Both the position numbers and the translations under genes were made by a program. This document shows positions 1 to 10,380 of a stretch of DNA of 64,000 nucleotides, piece after piece. Source of the stretch: Phymorhynchus buccinoides (taxonomy: Eukaryota; Mollusca; Gastropoda; Neogastropoda; Raphitomidae). How positions within the stretch are numbered: the first letter of the stretch is position 1; each line of letters begins with the position of its first letter. The stretch covers positions 24,922,619 through 24,986,618 of the forward strand of contig CM065711.1 in the NCBI GenBank assembly GCA_017654935.2, read 5' to 3'. The notes below the pieces were generated by a model. That model had not been told where the DNA came from, made no database searches, and saw nothing but the letters and a program-made list of their open reading frames with translations.

Positions 1-1287
1 GGCAATGTATTATTATGGTTTGTGTCATGGCTGTGGTAGAGTGGTACAAGGAAGTGGGGATGTACCCTGGGCAATGTATAATTATGGTTTGTGTCATGGC
101 TGTGGTAGAGTGGTACAATGAATTGGTGATGTACCCTGCACATATACGTATAGTTAAAAAAACAAATCCAATAGACCGGCGATCACCATCAGATGGTGTG
201 CTGTGCAGGACAGATGAATCAAATAATACAGAATAATAATACCCCCCAAAATGTGTGTATGTGTGTGTGTGTGTGCTTGTGCGGCTGTTATCCTTTTCTG
301 TATATATATATATTCTTGTACGTTTATATATATATATATATATGGTTTGTGTCATGGCTGTGGTAGAGTGGTACAATGAAGTGGGGATGTACCCTGGGCA
401 ATGTATAATTATGGTTTGTGTCATGGCTGTGGTAGAGTGGTACAAGGAAGTGTGGATGTACCCTGGGCATGGCAATGTATGATTATGGTTTGTGTCATGG
501 CTGTGGTAGAGTGGTACAAGGAAGTGGGGATGTACCCTGGGCATGGCAATGTATAATTATGGTTTGTGTCATGGCTGTGGTAGAGTGGTACAATGAAGTG
601 GGGATGTACCCTGGGCAATGTATAATTATGGTTTGTGTCATGGCTGTGGTAGAGTGGTACAAGGAAGTGGGGATGTACCCTGGGCAATGTATGATTATGG
701 TTTGTGTCATGGCTGTGGTAGAGTGGTACAAGGAAGTGGGGATGTACCCTGGGCAATGTATGATTATGGTTTGTGTCATGGCTGTGGTAGAGTGGTACAA
801 TGAAGTGGGGATGTACCCTGGGCAATGTATTATTATGGTTTGTGTCATGGCTGTGGTAGAGTGGTACAAGGAAGTGGGGATGTACCCTGGGCAATGTATG
901 ATTATGGTTTGCGTCATGGCTGTGGTAGAGTGGTACAAGGAAGTGTGGATGTACCCTGGGCAATGTATGATTATGGTTTGCGTCATGGCTGTGGTAGAGT
1001 GGTACAAGGAAGTGGGGATGTACCCTGGGCAATGTATGATTATGGTTTGCGTCATGGCTGTGGTAGAGTGGTACAAGGAAGTGGTGATGTACCCTGGGCA
1101 ATGTATTATTATGGTTTGTGTCATGGCTGTGGTAGAGTGGTACAAGGAAGTGGGGATGTACCCTGGGCAATGTATGATTATGGTTTGTGTCATGGCTGTG
1201 GTAGAGTGGTACAAGGATGTGGGGATGTACCCTGGGCAATGTATTGTTATGGTTTGCGTCATGGCTGTGGTAGAGTGGTACAAGGCA
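1..1287. repeat. 69-bp minisatellite array, interrupted at about 131-340
   Basis: A 69-bp unit (TGTGTCATGGCTGTGGTAGA lies in every copy) repeats about 15 times, with two units before and about thirteen after an interruption. Because 69 is 23 codons and no unit carries a stop in several frames, long ORFs appear on both strands (469-1380 plus; 421-1293 minus). I regard them as spurious products of the period. Two units carry an extra 5 bp (GCATG) at about 469 and 541. Units differ by a few substitutions (AAG/AAT, GGG/GTG). The array is flanked and interrupted by Penelope-like terminal sequence, so it probably expanded inside such an element. Confidence 0.93.
131..340. mobile_element. Penelope-like sequence and simple repeats interrupting the minisatellite
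   Basis: The stretch at 160-235 (AATCCAATAGACCGGCGATC onward) is repeated almost exactly at about 1805-1870, next to the hammerhead-bearing block. It is followed by (GT)n at about 257-275 and (TA)n at about 300-342, where the minisatellite resumes. It therefore looks like a fragment of the same terminal repeat family, not unrelated DNA. No coding capacity is supported. Confidence 0.6.
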
Positions 1288-2010
1288 TCCCATCTCTTGT
1301 ACTCTCTTCGAGGGATTGTAATTTTAAAACATTATTATTTTTGGTATTTTGCATACGATTTTTACTTTTTTTTAAATTAAGTGCTGGTTTGCTTTTATTG
1401 TGGACTTTCAATCTGGTGCAAAGAGGACAACCATTCTCTTGGAGAAAGTCTTCTTGCTCAGTTTGAGTGTTCACTGTGGACATTCTTTGCAGGCCGACAT
1501 GCAGACTGAAGAGTCTTTCTCAAGACGAAACAGCTGTCTTTGCATAGGCATTGTCTATCTCCCCCATTGGGAGAAAAAGTAAATCAGCACATTATTTTCT
1601 TTTATTCTTTTCAGAACACAGAACAAATCGTAAGGTTAAAATAAAGTAATTGAGTTTCTTTCTTAGGTTCACAAACACATACATTGGACACAAAAAAACG
1701 TTTTATTAAAGCAAACTATATAATATAAGAGGAACGTTTAATGGTGTGTTTGTTTTTTCTTCTTCAATTCTTGATCGTTTATATATATATATAGTTCAAA
1801 AATAAATCCAATAGACCGGCGATCACCATCAGATGGTGAGATATGCAGGACAGTTGAGTCAAATAATAGAGCAAAAGATAATAGCTGCACAGCCAGACTT
1901 TCCACTCCACACGACTCTGAATGACAGAAAAGTTGGTGCATTTTAAATGCCGAATTTATAAAACTTTTCTGTGTCTAATATCTGAAGTTGTGAACCTCAG
2001 AAACGTTATG
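1288..2010 (+). mobile_element. Penelope-like terminal repeat (pLTR-like) fragment
   Basis: 1288-1745 is clearly homologous to 17345-17870 and, inverted, to 31233-31750. It contains a hammerhead ribozyme motif (1500-1544), which is characteristic of the pseudo-LTRs of Penelope-like elements. Downstream, 1798-1870 repeats the block seen at 160-235, and 1940-2010 resembles the terminal sequence seen again at 18890-18960 and 20480-20590. No reverse transcriptase is present here. Assignment to Penelope-like elements rests on the ribozyme and on the GIY-YIG fragment beside the related copy at 17.9 kb. Confidence 0.6.
1500..1544 (+). ncRNA. Hammerhead ribozyme, type I, short stem III
   Basis: All conserved parts can be read. 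Stem I is TGCAGA (1500-1505) with TTTGCA (1539-1544). The core CTGAAGA is at 1506-1512. Stem II is GTCTT/AAGAC (1513-1526) with loop TCTC. The core GAAA is at 1527-1530. Stem III is the self-complementary CAGCTG, and the cleavage triplet GTC ends at 1538. A very short palindromic stem III is known for hammerheads of Penelope-like elements, which are thought to work as dimers. Every core position agrees with the CUGANGA...GAAA...GUC rule. Confidence 0.85.
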
Positions 2011-2026
2011 AAATGTTCTGTGTTCT

Positions 2027-2243
<217 letters not shown>

Positions 2244-2402
2244 AGCATAAGCAATCTTTGGTTCTAAACAGCCCAGCTTCCTTTGCAAAGAAAGCCAAGG
2301 CCAAACAAACCAAATAAAACAATAGCAGTATTAATAATATTGTAAACATTTAAAAAAATGAAGGAGGGCGGGGTAAATTTAGCTTAACCCTCAAGGGCCA
2401 TG

Positions 2403-2420
2403 TGTATCATATATGATACA
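2403..2420. repeat. Perfect 18-bp palindrome at the inverted-repeat boundary
   Basis: TGTATCATATATGATACA is a perfect palindrome ending 7 bp before the point (2428) where homology with the right arm starts. It is absent from the corresponding right flank. Confidence 0.8.
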
Positions 2421-2508
2421 TAGCATTTATCCTCTCCTAAACATAAAAAGAAAGCTGCAGCTACAATAGGAACCATCAAGCACCATGCACAAGACAATAA
2501 ACTTGGTC

Positions 2509-3390
2509 TTAGTTGATATCATTGCCTTCCCATGCTGCTTGTGGAGTTTTACGAAGCAACAGAACGCAAGCAACAGATGCCTCGGAAAAAGACTTCTTCA
2601 AGTTAATGAATAACTGTTGTTTCGGAAAGACGATGGAAAACCCGCACAAACGTAAAGACGTCAGATTAGTTACCCAAGAAAACGAAGCAATCAAATTAAC
2701 CTCAAAACCTAATTATCAAGACTTCCGAAAGTTCCATGACAATCTTTATGGTATAATGATGAAGAAACTTAAAGTAAAACTAGATAAACCAGTATTCATT
2801 GGGTTTGCTGTCCTTGAACTGTCCAAGTTATTGATGTTATAATTTTTATACGATTATTTAAACCATTGTATCCAGACTCTAAAGTATTGTACACAGATAC
2901 TGATTCATTTATTCTAGACATTCCAACTGAAGACTTTTACAAAGATTTAGAAACAGAAGTAGCAAAAGGATCAGACTCTAAGTATGATACATCTGGCTAC
3001 TCAATTAAATCACCATTACATTCAACTGTAAATAAAACGGTGATTGGTAAGATGAAGGATGAACTGAATGGAACTTTAATCAAAGAGTACGTTGGACTGA
3101 GAGCAAAGATGTATTCAGTTGCAAGTGAGAATAAAGTAATTAAAAAAGCGAAAGGAATCAGTAGACCGGTTGTTCAAATGGAAATGACTAACGACAACTA
3201 CAAAGAAGCATTGTTCAATAACAAAACGTTTTTTCATGATAACGTTACACTGCAATCTAAGTTACACGAGATAAATGAAACTGTTGTAAATAAAAAGTCA
3301 CTCGATTCAACCAATACAAAACGCGTGTTTAAATCACCAGAGTTTTCGTACACCGTTGGCCACTGGAGAACTAATAGTCATAGTCAGTAG
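2509..3390 (+). pseudogene. polB: Polinton DNA polymerase B, C-terminal fragment (broken)
   Basis: Two adjacent open pieces (about 2513-2842 and 2866-3390) encode the palm region of a protein-primed family B polymerase. The first contains the conserved KLMNN...FGKTMEN block that binds template and nucleotide. The second begins with the catalytic motif YTDTDSF. The break between them (about 2842-2866) lies just before the catalytic aspartates and is shared with the right copy. The N-terminal exonuclease and priming domains are missing, as is everything upstream of about 2509. The fragment cannot make an active enzyme. It ends just before the convergent 209-residue gene. Confidence 0.88.
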
Positions 3391-3447
3391 ACTTTCGAAA
3401 CTTGGAATCATACGTAATTGAATAAACACCCTTTAGAGTTCTTATCG

Positions 3448-4077
3448 TTATTTCCCTAGAACTGATTTTAATGTGTCGTCTATTTTTTTTGTACATTCTT
3501 TTTTTAATGCTTCTATGTCTTGAGGTTCAGTAAAACTCGTCCTTGACTTTTTCTGTCGTTCGAACTTTTGCATTTTGTAGTCATTGTAGTCTGCTTGGAG
3601 ACGATTAAATTCATCATCCGTAATTTGAGAGTCTTGCAAAGCTTTACTAATTATCAATCGAAATGAACTGAGCTTAGCCATTATCAATTGAACCATAGCT
3701 GTATGCTTTTGAAGTTTGACTTTTATTTTTTTGTTAAAAGCGGTCGTTGTCATTGAAAACAATCCTAGCGTCAGTGACACACACCCTAACGGCAACGCTA
3801 CTACCGATCCAACACCAGTTGCTAACAACCCTACGGAGCTTCCCACTGTTATAGCGCCTAGAGTTCCAAAACCAGTATTTAAATATGTTGCAGTATTAAA
3901 CAAACAAGAGTACCTTCGTTTAGCTCTGTTGTAATTAGCGAGATCTTTTTCCAATTCTCTTTGTATTTCTGTAATGGTATTCAGTCTGAACCCTTCGACA
4001 GACGTTTTGACTTGATCCATTTCTTCATTAGGCTCAGTATTATCTTTCGGAACTTTGGGGTATACTTTAACGGACAT
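3448..4077 (-). CDS. Conserved Polinton membrane protein, 209 aa (left copy)
   Basis: An intact 209-codon ORF, almost identical to 47471-48100. The middle (about residues 60-115) is strongly hydrophobic and glycine-rich and reads as two membrane passes with a short turn. The flanks are charged, with a helical, lysine-rich C-terminal third. I recognise the type as a widespread Polinton protein, but its function is unknown to me. It converges on the polymerase fragment and its start codon abuts the 283-residue gene. It is one of the few ORFs intact in both arms. Confidence 0.75.
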   Translation of the reverse strand: MSVKVYPKVPKDNTEPNEEMDQVKTSVEGFRLNTITEIQRELEKDLANYNRAKRRYSCLFNTATYLNTGFGTLGAITVGSSVGLLATGVGSVVALPLGCVSLTLGLFSMTTTAFNKKIKVKLQKHTAMVQLIMAKLSSFRLIISKALQDSQITDDEFNRLQADYNDYKMQKFERQKKSRTSFTEPQDIEALKKECTKKIDDTLKSVLGK

Positions 4078-4106
4078 CTTTTTATACTAAATAAAAAAAA
4101 TCATAT

Positions 4107-4958
4107 TTAATTCATCCCGGTTATCATTTTAAGAAGATCTTCAGATAAAATGCTTTCAGTGTAATAAAATCCAATGAGACCTAAATTAGTAAGGTTAATG
4201 AATGTTAATTCTTTAAGATTGTTTGGATCAACACTTAATATAACTTTATTACTAGTCGACACTGCCTTAATTTCTTCACCACTGTTTTAAATAACGATAG
4301 TACACTTCACTGATTCTGCATCAAAGTTTTGCCAAAAAATTGTAATTCCTTTCATCAGGACGTCACTAACACCAGCAGGCGGGGAATCGGGATCATCCGC
4401 TCTAACAGAAAGTTCAAATATCATAGTAAATTCGTCCGCTAAAGTTAACTTAGGAATTAACTCTAATTGCGTGGCTGAGTCTTTTGTTACTGTCTTTTTT
4501 CTATGCAGTATGTACTGCCTCTTTTTATAAGGTTTGATTGCTATTTCTCTTCTGCTGTTGTTTTGGGGAATCAGACTAATATGTAATGGTCCTGAGTTAA
4601 ATGATTTGCGAAAGTGTTTGTTACTGTCAAAGAACGTAAATGGACTCAAAAATTCAAACTTAATTTCCCAATCAACGAATGGAATTAAATGCCATTTGTT
4701 GTCCCTTTTCTTAACGATCTTATATTCAAACTGACCTACATTATCAGCTACTACATTATGCAGTTGCTCTAGTTTAGGAACCTTTTTATCACTTACTTCT
4801 GCACGTTTATAATAACCGTCACTCGTATACTCAAATCCATACAGTGCTCCTATCTCTCCATTTAGATCGAAGTCTTCTGTGTCTGCTAGATCTTTTAATT
4901 CTAAAGTCGTGCATCTAACAGGGTCAATCATAACCGGCTGATCTGGTCCGCGTGACAT
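4107..4958 (-). pseudogene. Conserved Polinton protein, 283 aa in the right copy, nonsense-broken here
   Basis: Collinear with the intact right-arm ORF 46589-47440. Here a CAA codon has become TAA at about 4287-4289, ending the product at 223 residues and removing about 60. The start ATG at 4956-4958 is shared. The sequence is beta-rich, with no membrane segment or catalytic motif that I recognise. It lies in a same-strand series with the 227- and 209-residue genes. A virion or virion-associated role is plausible from context only. Confidence 0.72.
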
Positions 4959-4972
4959 AGTTTTATATTAAA

Positions 4973-5656
4973 TTATTTTATTTCTAACAAAACATTCAAG
5001 CTGTCGCACTGTACATCTGTTCCTTTTTTGTCAGTTATTCTTATTTTTAGCGAATGGTGATTCCCGCAAATTAATTCTTTAAACTGTAAGGTTGGAAACG
5101 TTATAAGTTCGTAATCGCAGTATGCCGCTTTTGCTGATGGAAGAACTCTTAACACAGTAGACGGATGGTTCTCAAATAAGTTGTTGTCCGTACTCAGGAT
5201 ATCTAAATGAAAGTATAATAAAGAATGTATTCCGAGATTAAGTGATTTTACAGCTGTAAATGCATTACTTTCCAGTGCATTATCAGTGATATGGAACCTG
5301 TCTAATCTAAAACCTAATAGCTTAGCCAATTCACTAGCAAATTCAAATACTACTCCTTTTTGGGCTCTAAACGTCATCTTCACTTTTAAATTTCCCTCAT
5401 TAAGTTTTAAAGTAATGTCGAAGTCGTTTAACATTTCTTTTAATGAACAAAAGCCATAATAACCGTCGGGTATAGTTAGTTCGATCATCCCTTCACTAGT
5501 ATTTTTTCTTATCCAATTGTTCTTTAAGGATTCGCTTATGTTAATCCATTTAACGTTGTAATAAATTTCATGGAGCGCAACTTTTAGAGAACCACGATTT
5601 TCTATGGGACGTTGTAAAAGTATTGGCATGTTTTGATCAGTTATATAAATAAACAT
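4973..5656 (-). CDS. Polinton protein, 227 aa, candidate minor capsid (left copy)
   Basis: An intact ORF of 227 codons, nearly identical to 45891-46574. It is beta-strand rich with alternating hydrophobic residues and ends in a short strand-like VLLEIK tail. Size and composition would suit a single-jelly-roll minor capsid (penton) protein, which Polintons normally encode near the major capsid gene. I could not verify a fold from sequence, so this is an inference. It is divergent from the neighbouring gene at 5677, with only 20 bp between start codons, so a shared bidirectional promoter is likely. Confidence 0.55.
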   Translation of the reverse strand: MFIYITDQNMPILLQRPIENRGSLKVALHEIYYNVKWINISESLKNNWIRKNTSEGMIELTIPDGYYGFCSLKEMLNDFDITLKLNEGNLKVKMTFRAQKGVVFEFASELAKLLGFRLDRFHITDNALESNAFTAVKSLNLGIHSLLYFHLDILSTDNNLFENHPSTVLRVLPSAKAAYCDYELITFPTLQFKELICGNHHSLKIRITDKKGTDVQCDSLNVLLEIK

Positions 5657-5676
5657 TTTTATATTCAGATAAATAA

Positions 5677-6961
5677 ATGAATGCTTTTAAATATAACAAA
5701 GACGCTAAATACCCAGTTGGATCATATAACCCTAAAACTATAGCTATTGATTCATTAGTCGTTGCAGTGGGGGTTGATTCCTTTAAAGTTAAGGTCAGTA
5801 ATCCATTACTTCATTATTTAAATCCTCCCATCAAACATGATAGCATTGCTAATGCATGGTGTAGCCATCCAATGCAGTTTTATCAAAACCAGTTAAACTT
5901 TGCTGTGTTTTGTGTGACGACTGGGTGCGGTGTTTCGTTCGCTGATCATTTAAATCATCCTAATCCCATGGTAAAAGCAGTTTATAGATTTCATTTCTAT
6001 TATACATTCAGACGTATTTTGTCCAAACTGCAGGTACCATTACTACATGAAAAAACTTTTAATCCATTCAACAACAGAATTAATTTGAAGACCTTTGAGC
6101 GGATTTGTAATGAGTTTAATATTAACTTGAAATCAGACTTTAGACAAAAGTTAGATCTCAATCATGGATTAGGTACACTGTATTATTGGGGAGTGCACAG
6201 AAAGTATAACTATGATTGGAATCCTCCTTACACGTCTTTTTTTTCCAGGTACGACCGTTCATCTAGGATCTATTCATCAAAAACATAAAAACGCGTGGAC
6301 AACTTTCATTCTTGATACTTCTGAAGGATTAACTAAGGCTGGAATAGAACGTGTAAATGACTCTATTCATACTTACGTGTGGTGTTTGCTGGGATCGCAA
6401 TCGCAAGTAAGGTCAGAAATAATGGATCCTTCAACCGGGTTTGATGCGCAGAAACAATATTTAGCTGATTTAGAAGATGCGATTAATTCTGCAGTTGATC
6501 TACCGACAAGTATTAAAAAGTATCAAGACGTTTTAAAATTCGCAAGATCGAAAGTAGACTTTGCTGTCGGTAGTGGACTATACATGTTGCCCTCTGATCT
6601 TAGACTTCAAATAGGAGTAATTGAAAACTATAACAATGAAATCCTTATAGCTGGAGATAACCAAGCAATCGGGGTGAATTCGAAAATGAATTCTGAAGTG
6701 GCTGTGCCATCAATCGTACGAAGTCCAATCCCTAACAATAAAGAAAATAATACGACATCGATCGTACGAAGTCCAATCCCTAACAATAAAGAAAATAATA
6801 CGACTTCAATGAACTTACCGAGTTCAAATTCAAATTCAATGGACTCTTCGTTAGACTCTTCGTTACCGAATTCAAGCGATAATCATGAAAACGAAAAGAC
6901 AGCATTAGTTCTTTTTTTGACAGCGGCTGGTCTAGTTTATTTTTATTTTACTAGAAAGTAA
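5677..6961 (+). pseudogene. Conserved Polinton protein with C-terminal membrane anchor (left copy, frameshifted)
   Basis: Two overlapping open pieces, 5677-6288 and 6212-6961, cover one gene of about 425 codons; the frame changes at about 6240 in a T run. The N-terminal half contains the conserved-looking block QNQLNFAVFCVTTGCGVSF, which I associate with uncharacterised Polinton proteins. The C-terminal part has a 16-residue tandem repeat (IVRSPIPNNKENNTTS, 6714-6809), a serine/asparagine-rich linker and a final hydrophobic stretch followed by arginine and lysine, i.e. a tail anchor. It converges on and overlaps the next gene by 30 bp. Confidence 0.7.
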
Positions 6962-8212
6962 TCCTACAATCAGAACTAGTAGCATCCATAAGTGTTCAGC
7001 CATAAAACCGACTACTTTGCTTGCTGCAGAAAAAAGCCAACTGACAATTCCACCTAATATTCCTGGTAGAGCGTCTAGAGCTTTTTCTCCTAATTTTGTT
7101 AATAGATTCGTCAATTGATCTAGTTGTTTTTTAATCCAATTCTTGTCTTTCGGTGAAGATGACGGTGATGGTGTTCCCGTTGATCCCGTTAAAGCATACA
7201 CTAAAGTAGAGATTGCAAAACCTAAAGCAGTTATAACGCTAGCAATCGTTATAACGCTAGCAATCGTAACACCTTGCTCTTTAAATAAAGTTTTTATTCG
7301 TTCAGCTAGCGTTGTGTTTTCGTATAAAATTCTTTGGATGGTTTCTTTTATTCTGCTGAATTGTGTACGTAAATCTTCACGGTTAGTTGACAGTACTTCT
7401 AGTCTCGCTTCTCTTTCATCATGTAGATCTTTTAGTTTTTTTAGAATTCTGTCTTTTTCATTTTTACCAAAACGGGGGTCATCATCAACCGTAACCAACT
7501 TTTCTTTTTCTCTGGCAATATCTTTATCCAGTTCACCTAACTTTGCTAGATTATTTTTTAACTCGCCTCTGATAGATTGTAATGATTTGATGAATGCCCT
7601 TAGTTCTCTCTCAGGTAATGGTGGGTCGTGTAATGTTTTTAAATGGGTTTCTTCATCAGTTGAAAAACTGGTTTCTATTTCTTGTGTTACTTGATCTGCA
7701 GTTGCGCTTAAGTCTCTAAGAGGTATTTCTTGAAGTTGGGGATCAGTTGGTATATTATCTTGCATGTTTTGAAGTGCAGCAACAGCTTCTGTTCTTAGGT
7801 TTCGAGGGATGTTAAGCAGACTATGAGTGAAGGGATCGAGCTTTCCACGAATTGTACTTGATTTTAAAAATCTTGAAGAGTTTCTTACGTCTGTAAGTTG
7901 GATTTCTCGAGCTAAACGATCTTTTTGATAATAAAAAAATAAATGACCACCATCTTTTAATTCGAAGTCATTAGGATCATAACTGTTAGGTAGTTGTCGA
8001 TCATCACTATTATAAAACGCTTCTATCTTTTTTATCTTTTCCTGTTGCTCTGTTTGTATATCTTCCGTTAGTTCTTCATTTGGTTCAGGTTCTGCTTCAT
8101 TTGGTTCTTCACTTAAAGTTAGTGGATAATGATGACGAGGTGGAATAGGTTCATTCATGTCATCTCCAACATATAAATCATCATAATCTTGTACATCTTC
8201 TATTCCTGCCAT
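6932..8212 (-). CDS. Conserved Polinton coiled-coil membrane protein, 426 aa (left copy, intact)
   Basis: An intact 426-codon ORF. It has an acidic N-terminus (residues 1-60), a central region rich in E/K/L heptad-like spacing (about 200-310, probable coiled coil), a hydrophobic segment at about 325-345, a proline/serine linker, and a strongly hydrophobic C-terminal third with at least one more membrane segment ending in a basic tail. It carries an in-frame 18-bp duplication (ASVITI twice) that the right copy lacks. Start codons of this gene and the capsid gene (8265) are divergent and 52 bp apart. Function unknown; an architecture of coiled coil plus membrane anchors fits a structural or membrane-remodelling part. 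Confidence 0.72.
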   Translation of the reverse strand: MAGIEDVQDYDDLYVGDDMNEPIPPRHHYPLTLSEEPNEAEPEPNEELTEDIQTEQQEKIKKIEAFYNSDDRQLPNSYDPNDFELKDGGHLFFYYQKDRLAREIQLTDVRNSSRFLKSSTIRGKLDPFTHSLLNIPRNLRTEAVAALQNMQDNIPTDPQLQEIPLRDLSATADQVTQEIETSFSTDEETHLKTLHDPPLPERELRAFIKSLQSIRGELKNNLAKLGELDKDIAREKEKLVTVDDDPRFGKNEKDRILKKLKDLHDEREARLEVLSTNREDLRTQFSRIKETIQRILYENTTLAERIKTLFKEQGVTIASVITIASVITALGFAISTLVYALTGSTGTPSPSSSPKDKNWIKKQLDQLTNLLTKLGEKALDALPGILGGIVSWLFSAASKVVGFMAEHLWMLLVLIVGLLSSKIKIN

Positions 8213-8264
8213 GTTTAATTTTAATTATGTTTTTATTATTTTTATTTTTTTTAAAGAAAAAGAG

Positions 8265-9539
8265 ATGTCACAATCATACGGGGCGAGTCTTGATCCATAC
8301 AGAAGGTTAAAAGAACCACTCGGTGTTAAAGGAACCAGGCAGAGTATCGTGATAAGTAATAATCCTTCAACTATCGACCAAAGACAAATATTATCAGTAA
8401 GATTTCCTAGTCTGTGATCTAATGAAGTAATCGTACCAGGTACCGCGCGTCTTGCATTTAAAATAGACCTGGAGTCAGAGACGGATCCGAACAGAACTTT
8501 AGTTGGTAATCTTGGTAGAGCGATCATTAGTAAGATTACTATTAAACTTGAAGGAAGAGAGGTAATGTCTTTAGATAATGCAGATGTCTTTTCTGGTTAA
8601 CAGAAAATGAAAGAAAAGATCGGGTTTATCAGGGAATACAGGGAGATAATGGCCTCAAACATAGAATAGATGCTGATGATAAAAAAGATAACAATAAAGA
8701 TGCGTTGGTTGCTCAAGTTTATGGTAATCGATTCTACATTCCTCTCGACTTTGAACTATTGAACACCCACTCTCCGTATTATCAGAGAGCTTTACAAGAC
8801 AGACTTATGTATGAATTCACTTTTAATGATTACAACCGTGTTTTCAGATCGATGGAAGATTTAAATGCAAAATATAGTATTTCAGACATTACATTAGAGT
8901 TTGATGTTGTTCGTCATTCAGAACTAGCTCGGTTGATCTCACAACAATACCAGTCAAGATTTGCAATCTACTACAACAAAATTTTAAATCACAGTAAGTT
9001 AACTAAAAACACGACAGACACAATCTGGAACATCGATTTGAATATATCAGCAAGGTCGTTGAAAGGAATTTTGCTGCTGTTTGAAGAAACCAAAAAAACC
9101 CTTTAACAGATTAAGCGAGAAGTTTTATAATCCAAAAATAACTAAGCTGACTACCGCGATTGAAGGGCAACCGAACCAATTGTTTGCGAGTGGTCTTTTA
9201 CCTTATCAGCACTTTGATGAAATAAGAAAACTGTTTGGTGGAGGCGGGCAACTAAGAGATCCGTCTGCTGATTTAATTTGCAAAGACCTCCATCTTCATG
9301 ATGTTAGACTAGAAGATTATTTATCTTCGAAGTATGCTTTGTGGTTAGATCTTAGAACAACTGATGATAACAAACTTCATGGTAGCGGAAGAACGGTAGG
9401 TGATGGGTCAGGAGGAATAAACATTCAAATTCATAAAGAAGCAGCGGAAGTGGGCAAACAAATATATGTTTATGTGTATTTACTATGCGATGCTCAGCTG
9501 AACATTGAAAATAACAGATTAAAATATATTGTGTATTAA
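8265..9539 (+). pseudogene. Polinton major capsid protein (left copy, multiply broken)
   Basis: Open pieces across 8265-9539 correspond to one capsid gene. I recognise the Polinton double-jelly-roll capsid type from the block GNRFYIPLDFELL and the C-terminal strand VYVYLLCDAQLNIEN. Breaks: an in-frame TGA at about 8416, shared with the right arm; a private deletion of about 18 bp at about 8590; and an extra A in an A run at about 9093. The start ATG is present here but lost in the right arm. The gene is followed after 4 bp by the packaging ATPase, the usual morphogenetic pairing. Confidence 0.82.
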
Positions 9540-9543
9540 AACA

Positions 9544-10164
9544 ATGGACTTAAGTAGTTTAAATTTTCTTACAAAAGAACCACATTGCGGATTATTTTGC
9601 GGAATGACTGGGTGTGGAAAAACGATATTTATGTTAGATTTAATACAAACGGTTTATCGTTATCACTTTGATCATATAGTAAGTTTTTTTGTACTACTTT
9701 AGAATTCAACAAATCTTATAAAGAAAGAAAGTTCATTTGGGCGATGATAAAATCTATTTGATGTTACGAAATCTATTTGGTTGATCCGAGTTAGATCATT
9801 TTTATAAACTGTTTAAAGGAACATCAACATTGTTTATTATTGATGACTGCTCAGCTGAAAAAGACATTGTTAAAAAAAGAAATAGTTTAGCCAAGTTAGC
9901 TTTCAGTGGTAGACATGCAGGAATTAGTGTATGGATTTTAACACAAAAGTATAATTCAGTTTTAAAAGACTTTAGAGAACAGTTAAAGACGGTTGTTTTG
10001 TTTTTTTTACTAAAGATAAAAATAGTTTTGATGAATGTCTTGATGAAAATGATGTGATTGAATCAAAAGAAGAAAGAAAGTCGATTAAACAAAAACTGAG
10101 GAAAGAGAAGTTTTGTAAGCTAGTGTTAAAAACAGATTTTCCTAGTCAGTACAAATGTTTGTAA
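9544..10164 (+). pseudogene. Polinton packaging ATPase, FtsK/HerA type (left copy, broken)
   Basis: The N-terminal piece has a Walker A loop (GMTGCGKT, 9604-9627). The downstream piece (9830 onward) has the Walker B strand LFIIDD and, further on, the polar sensor-like WILTQKYN. This is the layout of the DNA-packaging ATPases of Polintons and related viruses. The frame is lost after about 9700, where right and left copies also differ by small indels. A private deletion of about 20 bp lies near 9790, and a further frame change occurs at about 10005 in a T run. Non-functional as written. Confidence 0.83.
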
Positions 10165-10194
10165 AAAAAAAAAAAAAAAGGTCATTTTTGTTGT

Positions 10195-10380
10195 TGTGAC
10201 TAATCAAATCAAATGGGTGTTGGTTATCTGGTTTATAATATATATGAAAAATATAAACAACCAAAACCAAAACCGCAAGTAGAAGAACAAACAAAACAAC
10301 CAGAAAAAGAAACAAACAAACCAGAAATCCCAAAACCAAATAGCACAAAATCTCAGAGTGATCCATTTTTAATGCAGTAA
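10195..10380 (+). pseudogene. Truncated C-terminus of the 143-aa Polinton membrane protein (left copy)
   Basis: From 10214 the sequence encodes the last 54 or so residues of the right-arm ORF 38842-39273: the end of a hydrophobic segment, then a proline/lysine/glutamate-rich tail ending in DPFLMQ and TAA. The upstream part is removed by the 2.34-kb deletion joining at 10210, with a few extra bases at the join. Confidence 0.8.

Larger units (their letters stand above)
2509..10380. mobile_element. Decayed Polinton/Maverick element, left copy
   Basis: A gene set typical of Polintons: protein-primed family B DNA polymerase (C-terminal part only), double-jelly-roll major capsid protein, FtsK/HerA-type packaging ATPase, and several conserved membrane/coiled-coil proteins in alternating orientation. 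Compared with the right copy it lacks integrase and four neighbouring ORFs through a 2337-bp deletion at 10210. No maturation protease and no polymerase N-terminus are seen. Terminal inverted repeats could not be identified, since the PolB end is cut at or near the arm boundary. Confidence 0.85.

Noticed and set aside
421..1293. Long minus-strand ORFs of 262 and 290 residues, and plus-strand ORFs of 213 and 303 residues
   Set aside because: They follow from a 69-bp period without stops; several frames are open at once and the peptides are pure repeat.
3716..3934. 72-residue ORF antisense to the 209-residue membrane protein
   Set aside because: Shadow frame with no independent support.
7143..7694. 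183-residue plus-strand ORF opposite the coiled-coil gene (also 43874-44407)
   Set aside because: Antisense shadow of the well-supported 426-residue gene.
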